Of a stretch of DNA of 15,561 bases, positions 1 through 6,647 are shown piece by piece. Each line of letters starts with the position of its first letter. The stretch's first letter is position 1. A program made the translations under genes and the position numbers. The stretch spans positions 1-15,561 of the forward strand of contig JAEZJR010000255.1 in assembly GCA_023415725.1 (NCBI GenBank), in the 5' to 3' direction. This DNA comes from Acidobacteriota bacterium. GTDB taxonomy: Bacteria > Acidobacteriota > Blastocatellia > Pyrinomonadales > Pyrinomonadaceae. Under the pieces are notes generated by a model. It had not been told where the DNA came from. It did no database searches and saw nothing but the letters and a program-made list of their open reading frames with translations.

Positions 1-477
1 GTAGAAGAACAATTCAAAAAGTTAGGGCACTTATTCAACGGCACCAAGCCGGCAAAAGCCCACGTGGTCATAGAGGTCGAAAAGGGCGGCCAGCGTTCTG
101 AGATAATCCTCAACTGGCGCAAAGAGGTTCTCACCGCGACCACGACCAATTCCGACATGTACCAATCGCTTTCGCAGACGATCACGAAACTGGGGAAGCA
201 GGCATTGAAGATAAAGGATAAGGTCATCGACAAATCCCATAAGGCACCTAAGAAGTCGGTAGTCGTTTCAACTGCGGCCGAGACCGCACCGGAACCCACG
301 GGTCCGCGGATAATGCCGGCTCGCCGATACGCAGTGAAGCCGATGACGGCGGAAGAAGCAGCGATGATGCTGGCGGTTGATACGAACGATTTTCTGGTTT
401 TCCGGAATGCCGAAGACCAAAAGGTCGCGGTTATGTACAAACGCAAGGACGGTAATTACGGACTGATCCAGCCATAG
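1..477 (+). CDS. hpf: Ribosome hibernation promoting factor, long form (5' end missing)
   Basis: The frame is open from the first base, so the start lies upstream; by comparison with the family about 20 N-terminal residues are missing. The 158 visible residues hold most of the S30AE ribosome-binding domain (about residues 1-85), a variable Lys/Ala/Pro-rich linker, and a complete C-terminal dimerisation domain (last ~55 residues). That last domain contains the family-typical stretches VKPMTAEEA, FLVFRNAED and YKRKDGNYGLI. Long HPF binds the 30S subunit and joins two ribosomes into inactive 100S dimers during starvation; this is family knowledge. In many Gram-negative bacteria hpf follows rpoN and precedes PTS regulator genes, so rpoN may lie just upstream, but that is inference. 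The stop is 11 bases before hprK, which suggests co-transcription. An in-frame GTG at 64 is too late to be the real start. Confidence 0.95.
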   Translation, partial: VEEQFKKLGHLFNGTKPAKAHVVIEVEKGGQRSEIILNWRKEVLTATTTNSDMYQSLSQTITKLGKQALKIKDKVIDKSHKAPKKSVVVSTAAETAPEPTGPRIMPARRYAVKPMTAEEAAMMLAVDTNDFLVFRNAEDQKVAVMYKRKDGNYGLIQP

Positions 478-488
478 ACCGCGCCCGG

Positions 489-1442
489 ATGCCAAAGCCG
501 CCCGCAAAACGCACAGAGATAACGGTAAAGAAGTTCATGGACGCCGCATCGGAATCGATGCGGCTGTCCGTTCTTGAGGGCAAAGAGGCGATCTCTGAGC
601 ATCGGCTGGATTCCGCTCGCGTACAAAAGCTCGGCCTGGCTCTTTCGGGCTTCACGCACAGGATCCATCGCGGACGCATTCAGATATTCGGCAACAGCGA
701 AGCACAATTTTTCAGAACGCTGAGCCCCCAAGAGGGACAGGCCGGTGTGGATAGGCTCGATGGTTCGCGAATCAGCTGCATCCTCGTAACCGCGGGGAAT
801 CACCCTCCCGAAGGGATCCTCGAGTTCGCGAGGGTCCATCACATTCCCCTTTTGGCCACGCCGATCCCCAGCTCGGAGGCCATTCACTGTATCGCCGAAA
901 TATTAGGGTACGAACTTGCGCCGGTGGCGACGGTCCACGGGGTCTTGATGGAGGTCTTCGGTGTTGGGGTTTTGATCAGCGGCGAATCAGGGATCGGCAA
1001 GTCCGAATGCGCCCTTGACCTTATTGGGCGAGGTCATCGCCTCGTATCCGACGACGCGGTTCTGATGCGGCGGATCGGGGATCGAATGACCGGCGAGGCT
1101 CCCGACGTTATCCGCGACCATCTCGAGATCCGGGGATTGGGGATAATAAACGCAAGGGAGCTTTTCGGCGTTTCGGCCCTAGCAGAAAAAACGCATATAC
1201 AGCTTTGCATCGAGTTTATCGGAGAGGACACCGCGTATGAGTCGGACCGGCTCGGTATAGAAACGGAACGTGCGGAGTTACTGGGGCTTGAGCTACCGCG
1301 ATACGTGCTACCGGTTCGGCCCGGGCGCAACCTGGCCACTCTTGCGGAGACGGCTGTAAGAGTTTTCGTTTCGCGTACCACGACGGTGGGATCGCCGGAC
1401 GGGATAATCGCACGGCACGATAACACGCTCGGCGAGGCTTGA
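489..1442 (+). CDS. hprK: HPr kinase/phosphorylase
   Basis: 317 residues, the normal length for HprK. The N-terminal domain (about 1-135) is followed by the kinase domain: His150-Gly151, a P-loop GESGIGKS at 165-172, the acidic pair Asp188-Asp189, the signature LEIRGLGIINARELFG at 212-227 (Glu213), and a C-terminal VRPGRNLA at 276-283. These are the residues the family uses to bind ATP or pyrophosphate, so the enzyme looks intact. It phosphorylates and dephosphorylates HPr on a regulatory serine, linking metabolic state to PTS regulation. Its likely substrate is encoded three genes downstream in the same run. The ATG at 489 is kept because the protein then begins with the usual ITVKKFMDA-type first strand and helix. 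No clear Shine-Dalgarno precedes it, so translation may depend on coupling with hpf. Confidence 0.96.
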   Translation: MPKPPAKRTEITVKKFMDAASESMRLSVLEGKEAISEHRLDSARVQKLGLALSGFTHRIHRGRIQIFGNSEAQFFRTLSPQEGQAGVDRLDGSRISCILVTAGNHPPEGILEFARVHHIPLLATPIPSSEAIHCIAEILGYELAPVATVHGVLMEVFGVGVLISGESGIGKSECALDLIGRGHRLVSDDAVLMRRIGDRMTGEAPDVIRDHLEIRGLGIINARELFGVSALAEKTHIQLCIEFIGEDTAYESDRLGIETERAELLGLELPRYVLPVRPGRNLATLAETAVRVFVSRTTTVGSPDGIIARHDNTLGEA

Positions 1443-1448
1443 GATCCA

Positions 1449-2342
1449 ATGAGCAAAAAAAACCAAAAAGTCGGCCCTGCGGATTTCATCATCGTGACCG
1501 GCCTCAGCGGTTCCGGGATGAGCTCAGCGACGAAAGCTTTTGAGGATCTTGGGTATTTCTGCGTCGACAATCTGCCGCTTACGATGCTCTCGACTTTCGC
1601 TCGCCTATTGCAGCCCGGTGACGAAGGTGTGCCCGCGATCGAGAGGGCGGCACTGGTCATTAACATTCGCGAGCGTCACTTCCTCGATGAATTTCAAACT
1701 GAACTAGGGAAACTTGAAAAGCGGGGCCTGAAACCGTTCATCATCTTCTTCGAAGCCTCGGACGACGTGCTCCAGAGGCGGTTTTCCGAAACCCGCCGCC
1801 CGCACCCCGCCAGAAATGGCAATTCGCTGATCGAGTCCATTCAGGAAGAACGCTCGGCCATGGAACCGGTCCGGTTTCTTGCTGACCTGATCATCGATAC
1901 ATCGGAACATACGGTTCATACGTTGCGGCGACTGCTCGTTCAGAGGTTCAGTGCCAACAAAGAGGGGACCCCACTCAGGGTCCAGGTTGTCAGCTTTGGG
2001 CATAAATACGGCAGCCCCAAGGACCTCGACCTGATGTTCGACGTTCGCCACCTGCCTAATCCCTATTTCGATCCCAAACTAAAGGAATTCACGGGGGAAG
2101 ATCGTCGCGTGGTGGCGTTCCTTGACCGACATCCCGAAGTGAAGGAAACGGTAGAACGATTTGAGGACCTTCTGAAATACCTTCTTCCGTTCTACAAGCG
2201 GGAGGGTAAGTCATATTTAACGATCGGGATCGGGTGCACGGGCGGCAAGCACCGCTCGGTAATGGTCGCCGCTCGGCTAGGCAAGTTGCTCAAGCGGGAT
2301 GGATACGACGTTTCGGTAAATCACCGCGATATGCAAAAATAG
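1449..2342 (+). CDS. rapZ: RapZ family RNase adapter / nucleotide-binding protein with altered P-loop
   Basis: 297 residues, close to the family norm. The N-terminal P-loop-like domain starts at about residue 12. The glycine-rich loop reads GLSGSGMSS (18-26), with Met24 where the family has the nucleotide-binding lysine. The family motif YFCVDNLP (36-43) follows. The C-terminal domain is well conserved: SFGHKYGSP (182-190), FDVRHLPNP (197-205) and IGCTGGKHRS (261-270). In E. coli RapZ binds the small RNA GlmZ through its C-terminal domain and guides RNase E, controlling glucosamine-6-phosphate synthase; many other bacteria encode the gene beside PTS genes. The short C-terminus (NHRDMQK) has fewer basic residues than the E. 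coli RNA-binding tail. It starts 6 bases after hprK. The fold and name are secure; ATP binding and RNA targets here are not. Confidence 0.94.
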   Translation: MSKKNQKVGPADFIIVTGLSGSGMSSATKAFEDLGYFCVDNLPLTMLSTFARLLQPGDEGVPAIERAALVINIRERHFLDEFQTELGKLEKRGLKPFIIFFEASDDVLQRRFSETRRPHPARNGNSLIESIQEERSAMEPVRFLADLIIDTSEHTVHTLRRLLVQRFSANKEGTPLRVQVVSFGHKYGSPKDLDLMFDVRHLPNPYFDPKLKEFTGEDRRVVAFLDRHPEVKETVERFEDLLKYLLPFYKREGKSYLTIGIGCTGGKHRSVMVAARLGKLLKRDGYDVSVNHRDMQK

Positions 2343-2354
2343 GCGAACTGAATT

Positions 2355-2780
2355 ATGGAAAAGATCGGTGGTGTTATCGTATCGCACGGCCAATTGGCCA
2401 ATGAACTGCTGGCCGCCGCGGAGACGGTCATCGGTGAGATAGGGCATGTCACGGCGGTTTCCATCGGATGGCACGATGATGTGGACATGGCGCGGACAGA
2501 AGTGGAGCGAGCAATTAAATCCGTTTCCACCGGCTCAGGCGTATTAGTTATGACCGATATGTTCGGGGGAACTCCGACGAACATTGCTGCTATGTTCATC
2601 GCGCCGGGCGAGGTGGAGCTGGTCACCGGAGTTAACCTTCCGATGGTGATAAAACTAGCCTCCAATACCAGGGAGATCTCCCTTGAGGAACTTGCTCGCG
2701 AGGTCGAGGAGCAAGGGAAGAATTCGATCTACCGGACCGGCGCTCTCCTTGAGCCCCAGAGCCTCAAAAAGGATGCTTGA
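2355..2780 (+). CDS. PTS mannose-type EIIA domain protein
   Basis: 141 residues, a free-standing EIIA of the mannose/fructose/sorbose class. The phospho-accepting histidine is His11 in IVSHGQLA. The family loop TDMFGGTPTN is at 67-76 (Asp68 near the active site) and GVNLPM is at 92-97. In a transport PTS this domain takes phosphate from HPr and passes it to EIIB. Here no EIIB, EIIC or EIID gene is near, and its neighbours are regulators (HprK, RapZ, HPr), so a regulatory rather than transport role is more likely; this is inference from context. It begins 12 bases after the rapZ stop, and its last codons overlap the ptsH start by 8 bases, so the two are probably translated together. Confidence 0.93.
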   Translation: MEKIGGVIVSHGQLANELLAAAETVIGEIGHVTAVSIGWHDDVDMARTEVERAIKSVSTGSGVLVMTDMFGGTPTNIAAMFIAPGEVELVTGVNLPMVIKLASNTREISLEELAREVEEQGKNSIYRTGALLEPQSLKKDA

Positions 2781-3051
2781 GGCAGAAATCAAGGTCGTAA
2801 ATCGGCTTGGACTTCACGCTCGTGCTGCTGCCAAGCTCGTGCGGTTAGCCGGAACTTTCAAGAGCCGGATCGAACTGTTCCGAGCGGACCGCAATGTGGA
2901 GGCAAATGCTAAGTCAATTCTGAGCGTTCTCGCGCTCGGAGCGGCCATCGGCACCGAACTTACACTCAGGGCTGACGGTGCGGATGAAGCCGAGGCCCTC
3001 GAAGCGATCACGGAATTGTTTACGTCCGGATTTGGGGAAAACGATCGATAA
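2773..3051 (+). CDS. ptsH: HPr phosphocarrier protein
   Basis: 92 residues from the ATG at 2773. This start puts the phosphohistidine exactly at residue 15 (NRLGLHARAA), matching family numbering. The same frame extends upstream inside the EIIA gene with no HPr-like sequence, so I reject the longer form. Ser48 in ANAKSILSVLALGA corresponds to the regulatory serine (Ser46 in Bacillus) that HprK modifies. The usual proline after HAR is Ala18, a change also common outside Firmicutes. HPr carries phosphate from Enzyme I to EIIA proteins. The gene overlaps the EIIA stop by 8 bases, and its own stop overlaps the next start by one base (TAATG), so it is translationally linked to both. No good Shine-Dalgarno is visible, which fits coupling. 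Confidence 0.94.
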   Translation: MLEAEIKVVNRLGLHARAAAKLVRLAGTFKSRIELFRADRNVEANAKSILSVLALGAAIGTELTLRADGADEAEALEAITELFTSGFGENDR

Positions 3052-4001
3052 TGGGTAGTTTGCAGGGAAGTGAAAAAAAGATCGGGATACTCGGTGTGCC
3101 ACTCGGCTACGGGGCCGGGAAGGCGGGAAGCGAGCTAGGCGTCGAAGCGATCCGGCTCTCGTGCGTGCGTGGAGCCCCGCTTGCCGGCCACCTGGCCGGC
3201 CTGGGCTTCGATGTAAAGGATTACGGGAACGCCTCTATTGTCCAACCTACAAAGATCGCCGACCCGGACGAGAATCCGAAGTACGTGACCGAGATGGCCG
3301 AATCCTTTCGTAACATCTCTGCCGCCCTCAAGCAGGTTCTGGCGGACGGCGCAACGCCGGTGATCCTCGGCGGGGACCACTCGATCGCGATCGGCACGTT
3401 CTCTGCGGTATCCGAGTTCTACCGCCGGCAAGAAAAGGAGATCGGACTGATCTGGTTCGACGCTCACGCGGACATAAACACTCCGGAAACTTCGCTTTCC
3501 GGTAACATCCACGGGATGCCGTTGGCGGTGTTGCTAGGCGAAGGGCATCCGGACCTCGTGGGGCTTGAAGGTTTTTCTCCTAAACTCAACAAGAAATACT
3601 TCGCCCACGTGGGGGCTCGCGACCTGGACATCGGGGAACGGGGCCGCATCAGCGAACTCGGCCTGCGTGACCAATTTTTCACGATGGCGGATGTCGACAA
3701 GCGGGGGATGCTCGCGTGCGTGACGGATGCACTGGCTATTGCATCGCAGGCGCCGGGAGGGTTTGCGGTCACGTTCGATGTGGACGCGATCGACCCTGTT
3801 TTTGCCCCAGGTTCTGGCACGCTGGTGCGAGGCGGGGCGTCGTACAGGGAGGCCCACCTGGCACTCGAGGTGATCGCGGAGCACGGTGGTATGCGTTCGT
3901 TCGAGATCGTGGAGGTCAACCCGCTTCTGGACCAAAGCAACATCACGGTCGAGTTGGCGGTCGAACTTATCCTTTCGGCGATGGGCAAGACGATCCTATA
4001 G
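3051..4001 (+). CDS. rocF: Arginase (ureohydrolase family)
   Basis: 316 residues. The binuclear manganese site is complete: GGDHS (His110), FDAHAD (Asp137, His139, Asp141) and FDVDAID (Asp243, Asp245). The substrate loop SGNIHGMP (150-157) and the C-terminal EVNPLLD (Glu288) favour arginase over agmatinase or formimidoylglutamase, because SGN-HGMP and SYRE-HLA are the arginase forms. The reaction is L-arginine to ornithine and urea, in the cytoplasm. The ATG overlaps the ptsH stop (TAATG), so it belongs to the same transcript as the PTS regulators, in the place where many genomes have the Enzyme I gene. No urease or ornithine-using gene is visible nearby. Substrate is inferred from motifs only. 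Confidence 0.93.
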   Translation: MGSLQGSEKKIGILGVPLGYGAGKAGSELGVEAIRLSCVRGAPLAGHLAGLGFDVKDYGNASIVQPTKIADPDENPKYVTEMAESFRNISAALKQVLADGATPVILGGDHSIAIGTFSAVSEFYRRQEKEIGLIWFDAHADINTPETSLSGNIHGMPLAVLLGEGHPDLVGLEGFSPKLNKKYFAHVGARDLDIGERGRISELGLRDQFFTMADVDKRGMLACVTDALAIASQAPGGFAVTFDVDAIDPVFAPGSGTLVRGGASYREAHLALEVIAEHGGMRSFEIVEVNPLLDQSNITVELAVELILSAMGKTIL

Positions 4002-4054
4002 TTATTTCTCAACGTGCATCTGCGCAAGTAAATGTTTTCTCAGTTTTTCTTTTT

Positions 4055-5176
4055 ATGAAGCTTCGCGTCGGTATTGTATTCGGAGGACGCTCGGGCGAGC
4101 ATGAGATCTCAAAACGTTCGGCACAGGCCGTCATCGAACAGATCGACAGATCGAAGTACGATGTGGTGCCGATCGCGATCACCGAAGAAGGCCACTGGCT
4201 TGGCCCGTCTTCAGCTTTAGGGTTTCTCGCGGCCGAGGCGGCCTCCCTTCTGGATATTTCGAAGACTGATGTGCCTGGAGAGATTGCTGTGATCGGCGAC
4301 CCGCGACACCGGGGCCTTCGCGCCCTTGAATCGGAGATCCGGCAGGAGATCGATGTGATGTTCCCCCTGCTGCATGGAACTTACGGCGAGGACGGGACCA
4401 TCCAGGGGCTTTTCGAAATGGCGGATATCCCGTATGTAGGGTGCGGCGTCCTTGCCTCGTCCTGCGGGATGGATAAGTCCATAATGAAGGCCTTATTCAA
4501 GGAAGCGGGCCTTCCGATCTGCCGCCATTACACGGCGTTACGGTCACGTTGGCAAAACGACCCGGAAGCCGTGATTTCTGAGATCGAAACCGCTATCGGA
4601 TATCCCTGTTTTGTTAAGCCGGCGAACCTAGGCTCTTCGGTCGGAATTTCCCGGGCCGTGGATACCGAAGAACTTCGAAAAGCCATCGACGTGGCCGCGC
4701 AGTTCGACCGCAAGATCATCATCGAGGAAGCACTAAAAATGAGGGAGATCGAATGTGCCGTTATTGGTAATGACGATCCCGAAGCCAGCCTCCCGGGCGA
4801 ATACGTTATCAAGGACAAATCAAAGGCGTTTCTCGATTACACGGAAAAATACGCCGGGACTGGTAACAACGAGTTCGTTGTTCCTGCACCGGTTTCTGAT
4901 GAACTATCGAACAAGATCAGGGAGATGGCGATCAGGGCGTTCAAGGCCGTGGATGGGGCTGGCCTGGCGAGGGTGGATTTCTTCCTTCGTACTGACAACG
5001 GTTCGCTGCTCGTGAACGAGATCAATACGATGCCGGGCCTTACTGACGCTTCCGGCTATCCGAAGATGTGGGCAGGAACGGGGAAGCCATTCTCGAAAGT
5101 CATCGACGAACTCATCGAACTCGCCATTGCACGACATAAAGACAAATCCCGTAACAAGACGAGCCGGGACGTTTAG
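4055..5176 (+). CDS. ddl: D-alanine--D-alanine ligase
   Basis: 373 residues from the ATG at 4055. The protein then begins MKLRVGIVFGGRSGEHEIS, the exact family N-terminus; the frame continues upstream into the arginase gene without homology, so a longer form is rejected. ATP-grasp landmarks follow: HGTYGEDGTIQG (107-118), KPANLGSSVGIS (188-199), DYTEKY (261-266) and the Mg/ATP motif NEINTMPGLT (321-330). Tyr266 in the omega loop is the residue associated with D-Ala rather than D-lactate specificity. The 373-residue length and the insert around 65-100 match the longer DdlA type. After PGLT the sequence is DASGYPKMW, with Gly where Leu or Met is common. It joins two D-alanines for peptidoglycan precursors. 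A 53-base pyrimidine-rich gap with no clear Shine-Dalgarno separates it from arginase. Confidence 0.95.
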   Translation: MKLRVGIVFGGRSGEHEISKRSAQAVIEQIDRSKYDVVPIAITEEGHWLGPSSALGFLAAEAASLLDISKTDVPGEIAVIGDPRHRGLRALESEIRQEIDVMFPLLHGTYGEDGTIQGLFEMADIPYVGCGVLASSCGMDKSIMKALFKEAGLPICRHYTALRSRWQNDPEAVISEIETAIGYPCFVKPANLGSSVGISRAVDTEELRKAIDVAAQFDRKIIIEEALKMREIECAVIGNDDPEASLPGEYVIKDKSKAFLDYTEKYAGTGNNEFVVPAPVSDELSNKIREMAIRAFKAVDGAGLARVDFFLRTDNGSLLVNEINTMPGLTDASGYPKMWAGTGKPFSKVIDELIELAIARHKDKSRNKTSRDV

Positions 5177-5179
5177 CCC

Positions 5180-6118
5180 CTACTTCGCTTTTTCCGCGGT
5201 GTAACCCTCTCTGGTCCGGATGGTCAGACCCGGCTTTGCAACTCGAAGCTCGATCTTCCGCCATTTGCCGTCCTTATTGGAATTTTGAGGTGAATAACCG
5301 ATCGTATATTGAACGCCCAGTTCTTCAACGATCTTTGCGAAGGCATCACGGAGAGCCGCTCCCCCAGGCGTCGAGACGAATGTCCCTCCCGTTTTGTTCG
5401 CAAAATTCTTTAGCGGGCCCTGATTCTGAACGCGTTTCGAATCGCCTATCGGAGCCATATCGACGGTATAGATGACCACATCTGCGTCCAGGGCCGCCTT
5501 CAGCACCTTGTCCGACGAACGCTTACTGAAGTTGTCCTGGCCGTCCGACAGCACGACGATCGCCCGACGCTTTTCGGGACGCTTCGATAGCTGCACTACC
5601 GCATCGTAGATCGCGTCGTTCATCCGGGTCATCCCTTGTGCCTTAACATCGAATATCGTTGGCGCAATATCGCGGCTGTTCGAGAATTCCTGAACCAGGT
5701 CAACCTTCGAGTCGAATTTGTAGATCGCAACGTTATCTTCAGGCCTCAGGCCATCAAGAAAACGGATCGCTGCGGACCTCGCTAGGCTGACCCGTTCTTC
5801 CATGCTCCCAGAGGTGTCGAGTAGTATTACCGCCGCGAATGGTGTTTCCTCCGCCGAAAAGATCTCTATCGGCTGCTCGACGCCGTCTTCGAATACTCTG
5901 AACTGCCCTCGAGCTAAGCCTGAAACGTGACGTCCGGAACCATCTTTTATAGAGGCGTTGAGGATGACGATCGAACTATCGACACGGACCTCGTCGTCCT
6001 CGTTTTGAGCATTCGACACGGTCGGGGTGAAGGCCGCGACGGCCGCAAGGAAAAAGAAAAGGAAGCGACTCGTTAGTCGCTTCCTTTTCGATGGATTAGA
6101 AAGTAGGTCTTCTATCAA
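5180..6118 (-). CDS. Secreted VWFA-related domain protein
   Basis: 312 residues from a TTG start. A basic stretch (11-18) and a hydrophobic stretch FLFFFLAAVAAF (19-30) form a signal peptide with a likely cut after Ala37 (SNA/QN). A small beta domain (about 44-90, with FRVFEDGVEQPIEIFS) precedes a von Willebrand A domain (about 95-270). The metal-ion-dependent adhesion site looks complete: DTSGS (101-105), Thr164 and Asp192 in LSDGQD. The C-terminal tail ends YTIGYSP...RTREGYTAEKAK. This layout matches the VWFA-related proteins common in Acidobacteriota, whose roles are mostly unknown; metal-dependent binding of a protein or surface partner is likely. The TTG sits in a TTGA overlap with the upstream stop, and GAGG lies 8 bases before it. 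No other start would keep the signal peptide. Codons 10-21 form a perfect hairpin. Confidence 0.9.
   Translation of the reverse strand: MIEDLLSNPSKRKRLTSRFLFFFLAAVAAFTPTVSNAQNEDDEVRVDSSIVILNASIKDGSGRHVSGLARGQFRVFEDGVEQPIEIFSAEETPFAAVILLDTSGSMEERVSLARSAAIRFLDGLRPEDNVAIYKFDSKVDLVQEFSNSRDIAPTIFDVKAQGMTRMNDAIYDAVVQLSKRPEKRRAIVVLSDGQDNFSKRSSDKVLKAALDADVVIYTVDMAPIGDSKRVQNQGPLKNFANKTGGTFVSTPGGAALRDAFAKIVEELGVQYTIGYSPQNSNKDGKWRKIELRVAKPGLTIRTREGYTAEKAK
6056..6089 (-). terminator. Perfect 15-bp hairpin with U-tract inside the VWA gene's signal-peptide codons
   Basis: The two arms are 6056-6070 and 6075-6089, with core GGAAGCGACT / AGTCGCTTCC and loop CGTT on the plus strand. On the minus strand the stem ends in UUUUC and is followed by UUUUUCC, the shape of an intrinsic terminator. 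It overlaps codons 10-21 of the VWA gene. It could be an attenuator between the coiled-coil and VWA genes, or a bidirectional terminator. Confidence 0.7.
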
Positions 6119-6636
6119 TTCCCAAACCTCAAAAATCGGACAAGTTTCAATACATTATTCGAACTGCGGATCGCGGCGACCGATATGCTATATCTGGTGG
6201 TCCTTTTGACCTCATCAACCAGCTGTAAAGTCGATTTCCGAAGGGCCAGGAACGCGTCTTTAACGTCCCTGGGGCGATCTTTGACGGCCTCTTCGTTATC
6301 TTCCTTGTCGTCATCACCACCCATGTCGTCTCTTATTTTCTTGACTACCTTTTCGAGCTCCGCGAGTCTTTTGTCGTCGCCGGCTACTTGATGACCCTCT
6401 TCGAATGCTTTCTCCAATTCATCTGAGAGCTCGAGTGCCGTGTCGGCGCGCTTCAACAGTTCTTCGTGTTCCTTTTTCTCACGCTCCGACTGTTGCTTCG
6501 CGAGCATCTCCTTAACGATCTTCTCTTCCTCTTCTCGCTGGCGGTCCCTATCGAACGGGTCCCTCTGCGCTGAAACCGCTGTCCCCGCGGCCGCCGCAAT
6601 AAAAACAAGAAACAAAATACGAACTAAAAACCTCAA
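6115..6636 (-). CDS. Secreted coiled-coil protein of unknown function
   Basis: 173 residues from a TTG start; I do not recognise the family. A signal peptide (MRFLVRILFLVFIAAAAG, likely cut after Ala23, VSA/QRD) is followed by a highly charged Glu/Lys/Arg region (about 30-104) that should form a long helix or coiled coil. An acidic stretch GGDDDKEDNEE lies at 106-116, and a more basic, helix-prone C-terminus at about 123-173. It is probably periplasmic. The TTG is chosen because AAGGGG lies 5 bases upstream and the signal peptide starts there. The gene begins 9 bases after the stop of the previous gene and overlaps the VWA gene by 4 bases, so the three are almost surely one transcript. A partner role with the VWA protein is a guess from this packing. 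Confidence 0.82.
   Translation of the reverse strand: MRFLVRILFLVFIAAAAGTAVSAQRDPFDRDRQREEEEKIVKEMLAKQQSEREKKEHEELLKRADTALELSDELEKAFEEGHQVAGDDKRLAELEKVVKKIRDDMGGDDDKEDNEEAVKDRPRDVKDAFLALRKSTLQLVDEVKRTTRYSISVAAIRSSNNVLKLVRFLRFGN
6127..6130 (-). promoter_or_regulatory. Ribosome binding site deciding the TTG start of the VWA gene
   Basis: GAGG on the minus strand, 8 bases before the TTG at 6118, inside the last codons of the upstream coiled-coil gene. It supports the TTG start at the TTGA stop/start overlap. Confidence 0.6.
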
Positions 6637-6641
6637 ATCAA

Positions 6642-6647
6642 CCCCTT
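6642..6647 (-). promoter_or_regulatory. Ribosome binding site deciding the TTG start of the coiled-coil gene
   Basis: AAGGGG on the minus strand, 5 bases before the TTG at 6636. Its first two bases are also the last two bases of the preceding gene's TAA stop, so termination and re-initiation are tightly linked. Confidence 0.65.

Noticed and set aside
1034..1666. 210-codon open frame antisense to hprK
   Set aside because: Low-complexity Ser/Arg/Pro-rich translation, opposite two well-supported genes; a shadow frame.
2683..2772. In-frame upstream extension of ptsH
   Set aside because: It overlaps EIIA, has no HPr homology, and would move the phosphohistidine away from residue 15.
3183..3200. 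8-bp perfect palindromic repeat GCCGGCCA / TGGCCGGC in the arginase gene
   Set aside because: The loop is only 2 bases, there is no U-tract, and it fits normal GC-rich Ala/Gly/Leu codons.
3464..4027. 187-codon open frame antisense to the arginase
   Set aside because: Opposite a clear arginase with full metal site; its translation has no recognisable domain.
3716..4054. In-frame upstream extension of the ddl gene
   Set aside because: It lies in another frame of the arginase gene and shows no ligase homology; the ATG at 4055 gives the exact family N-terminus.
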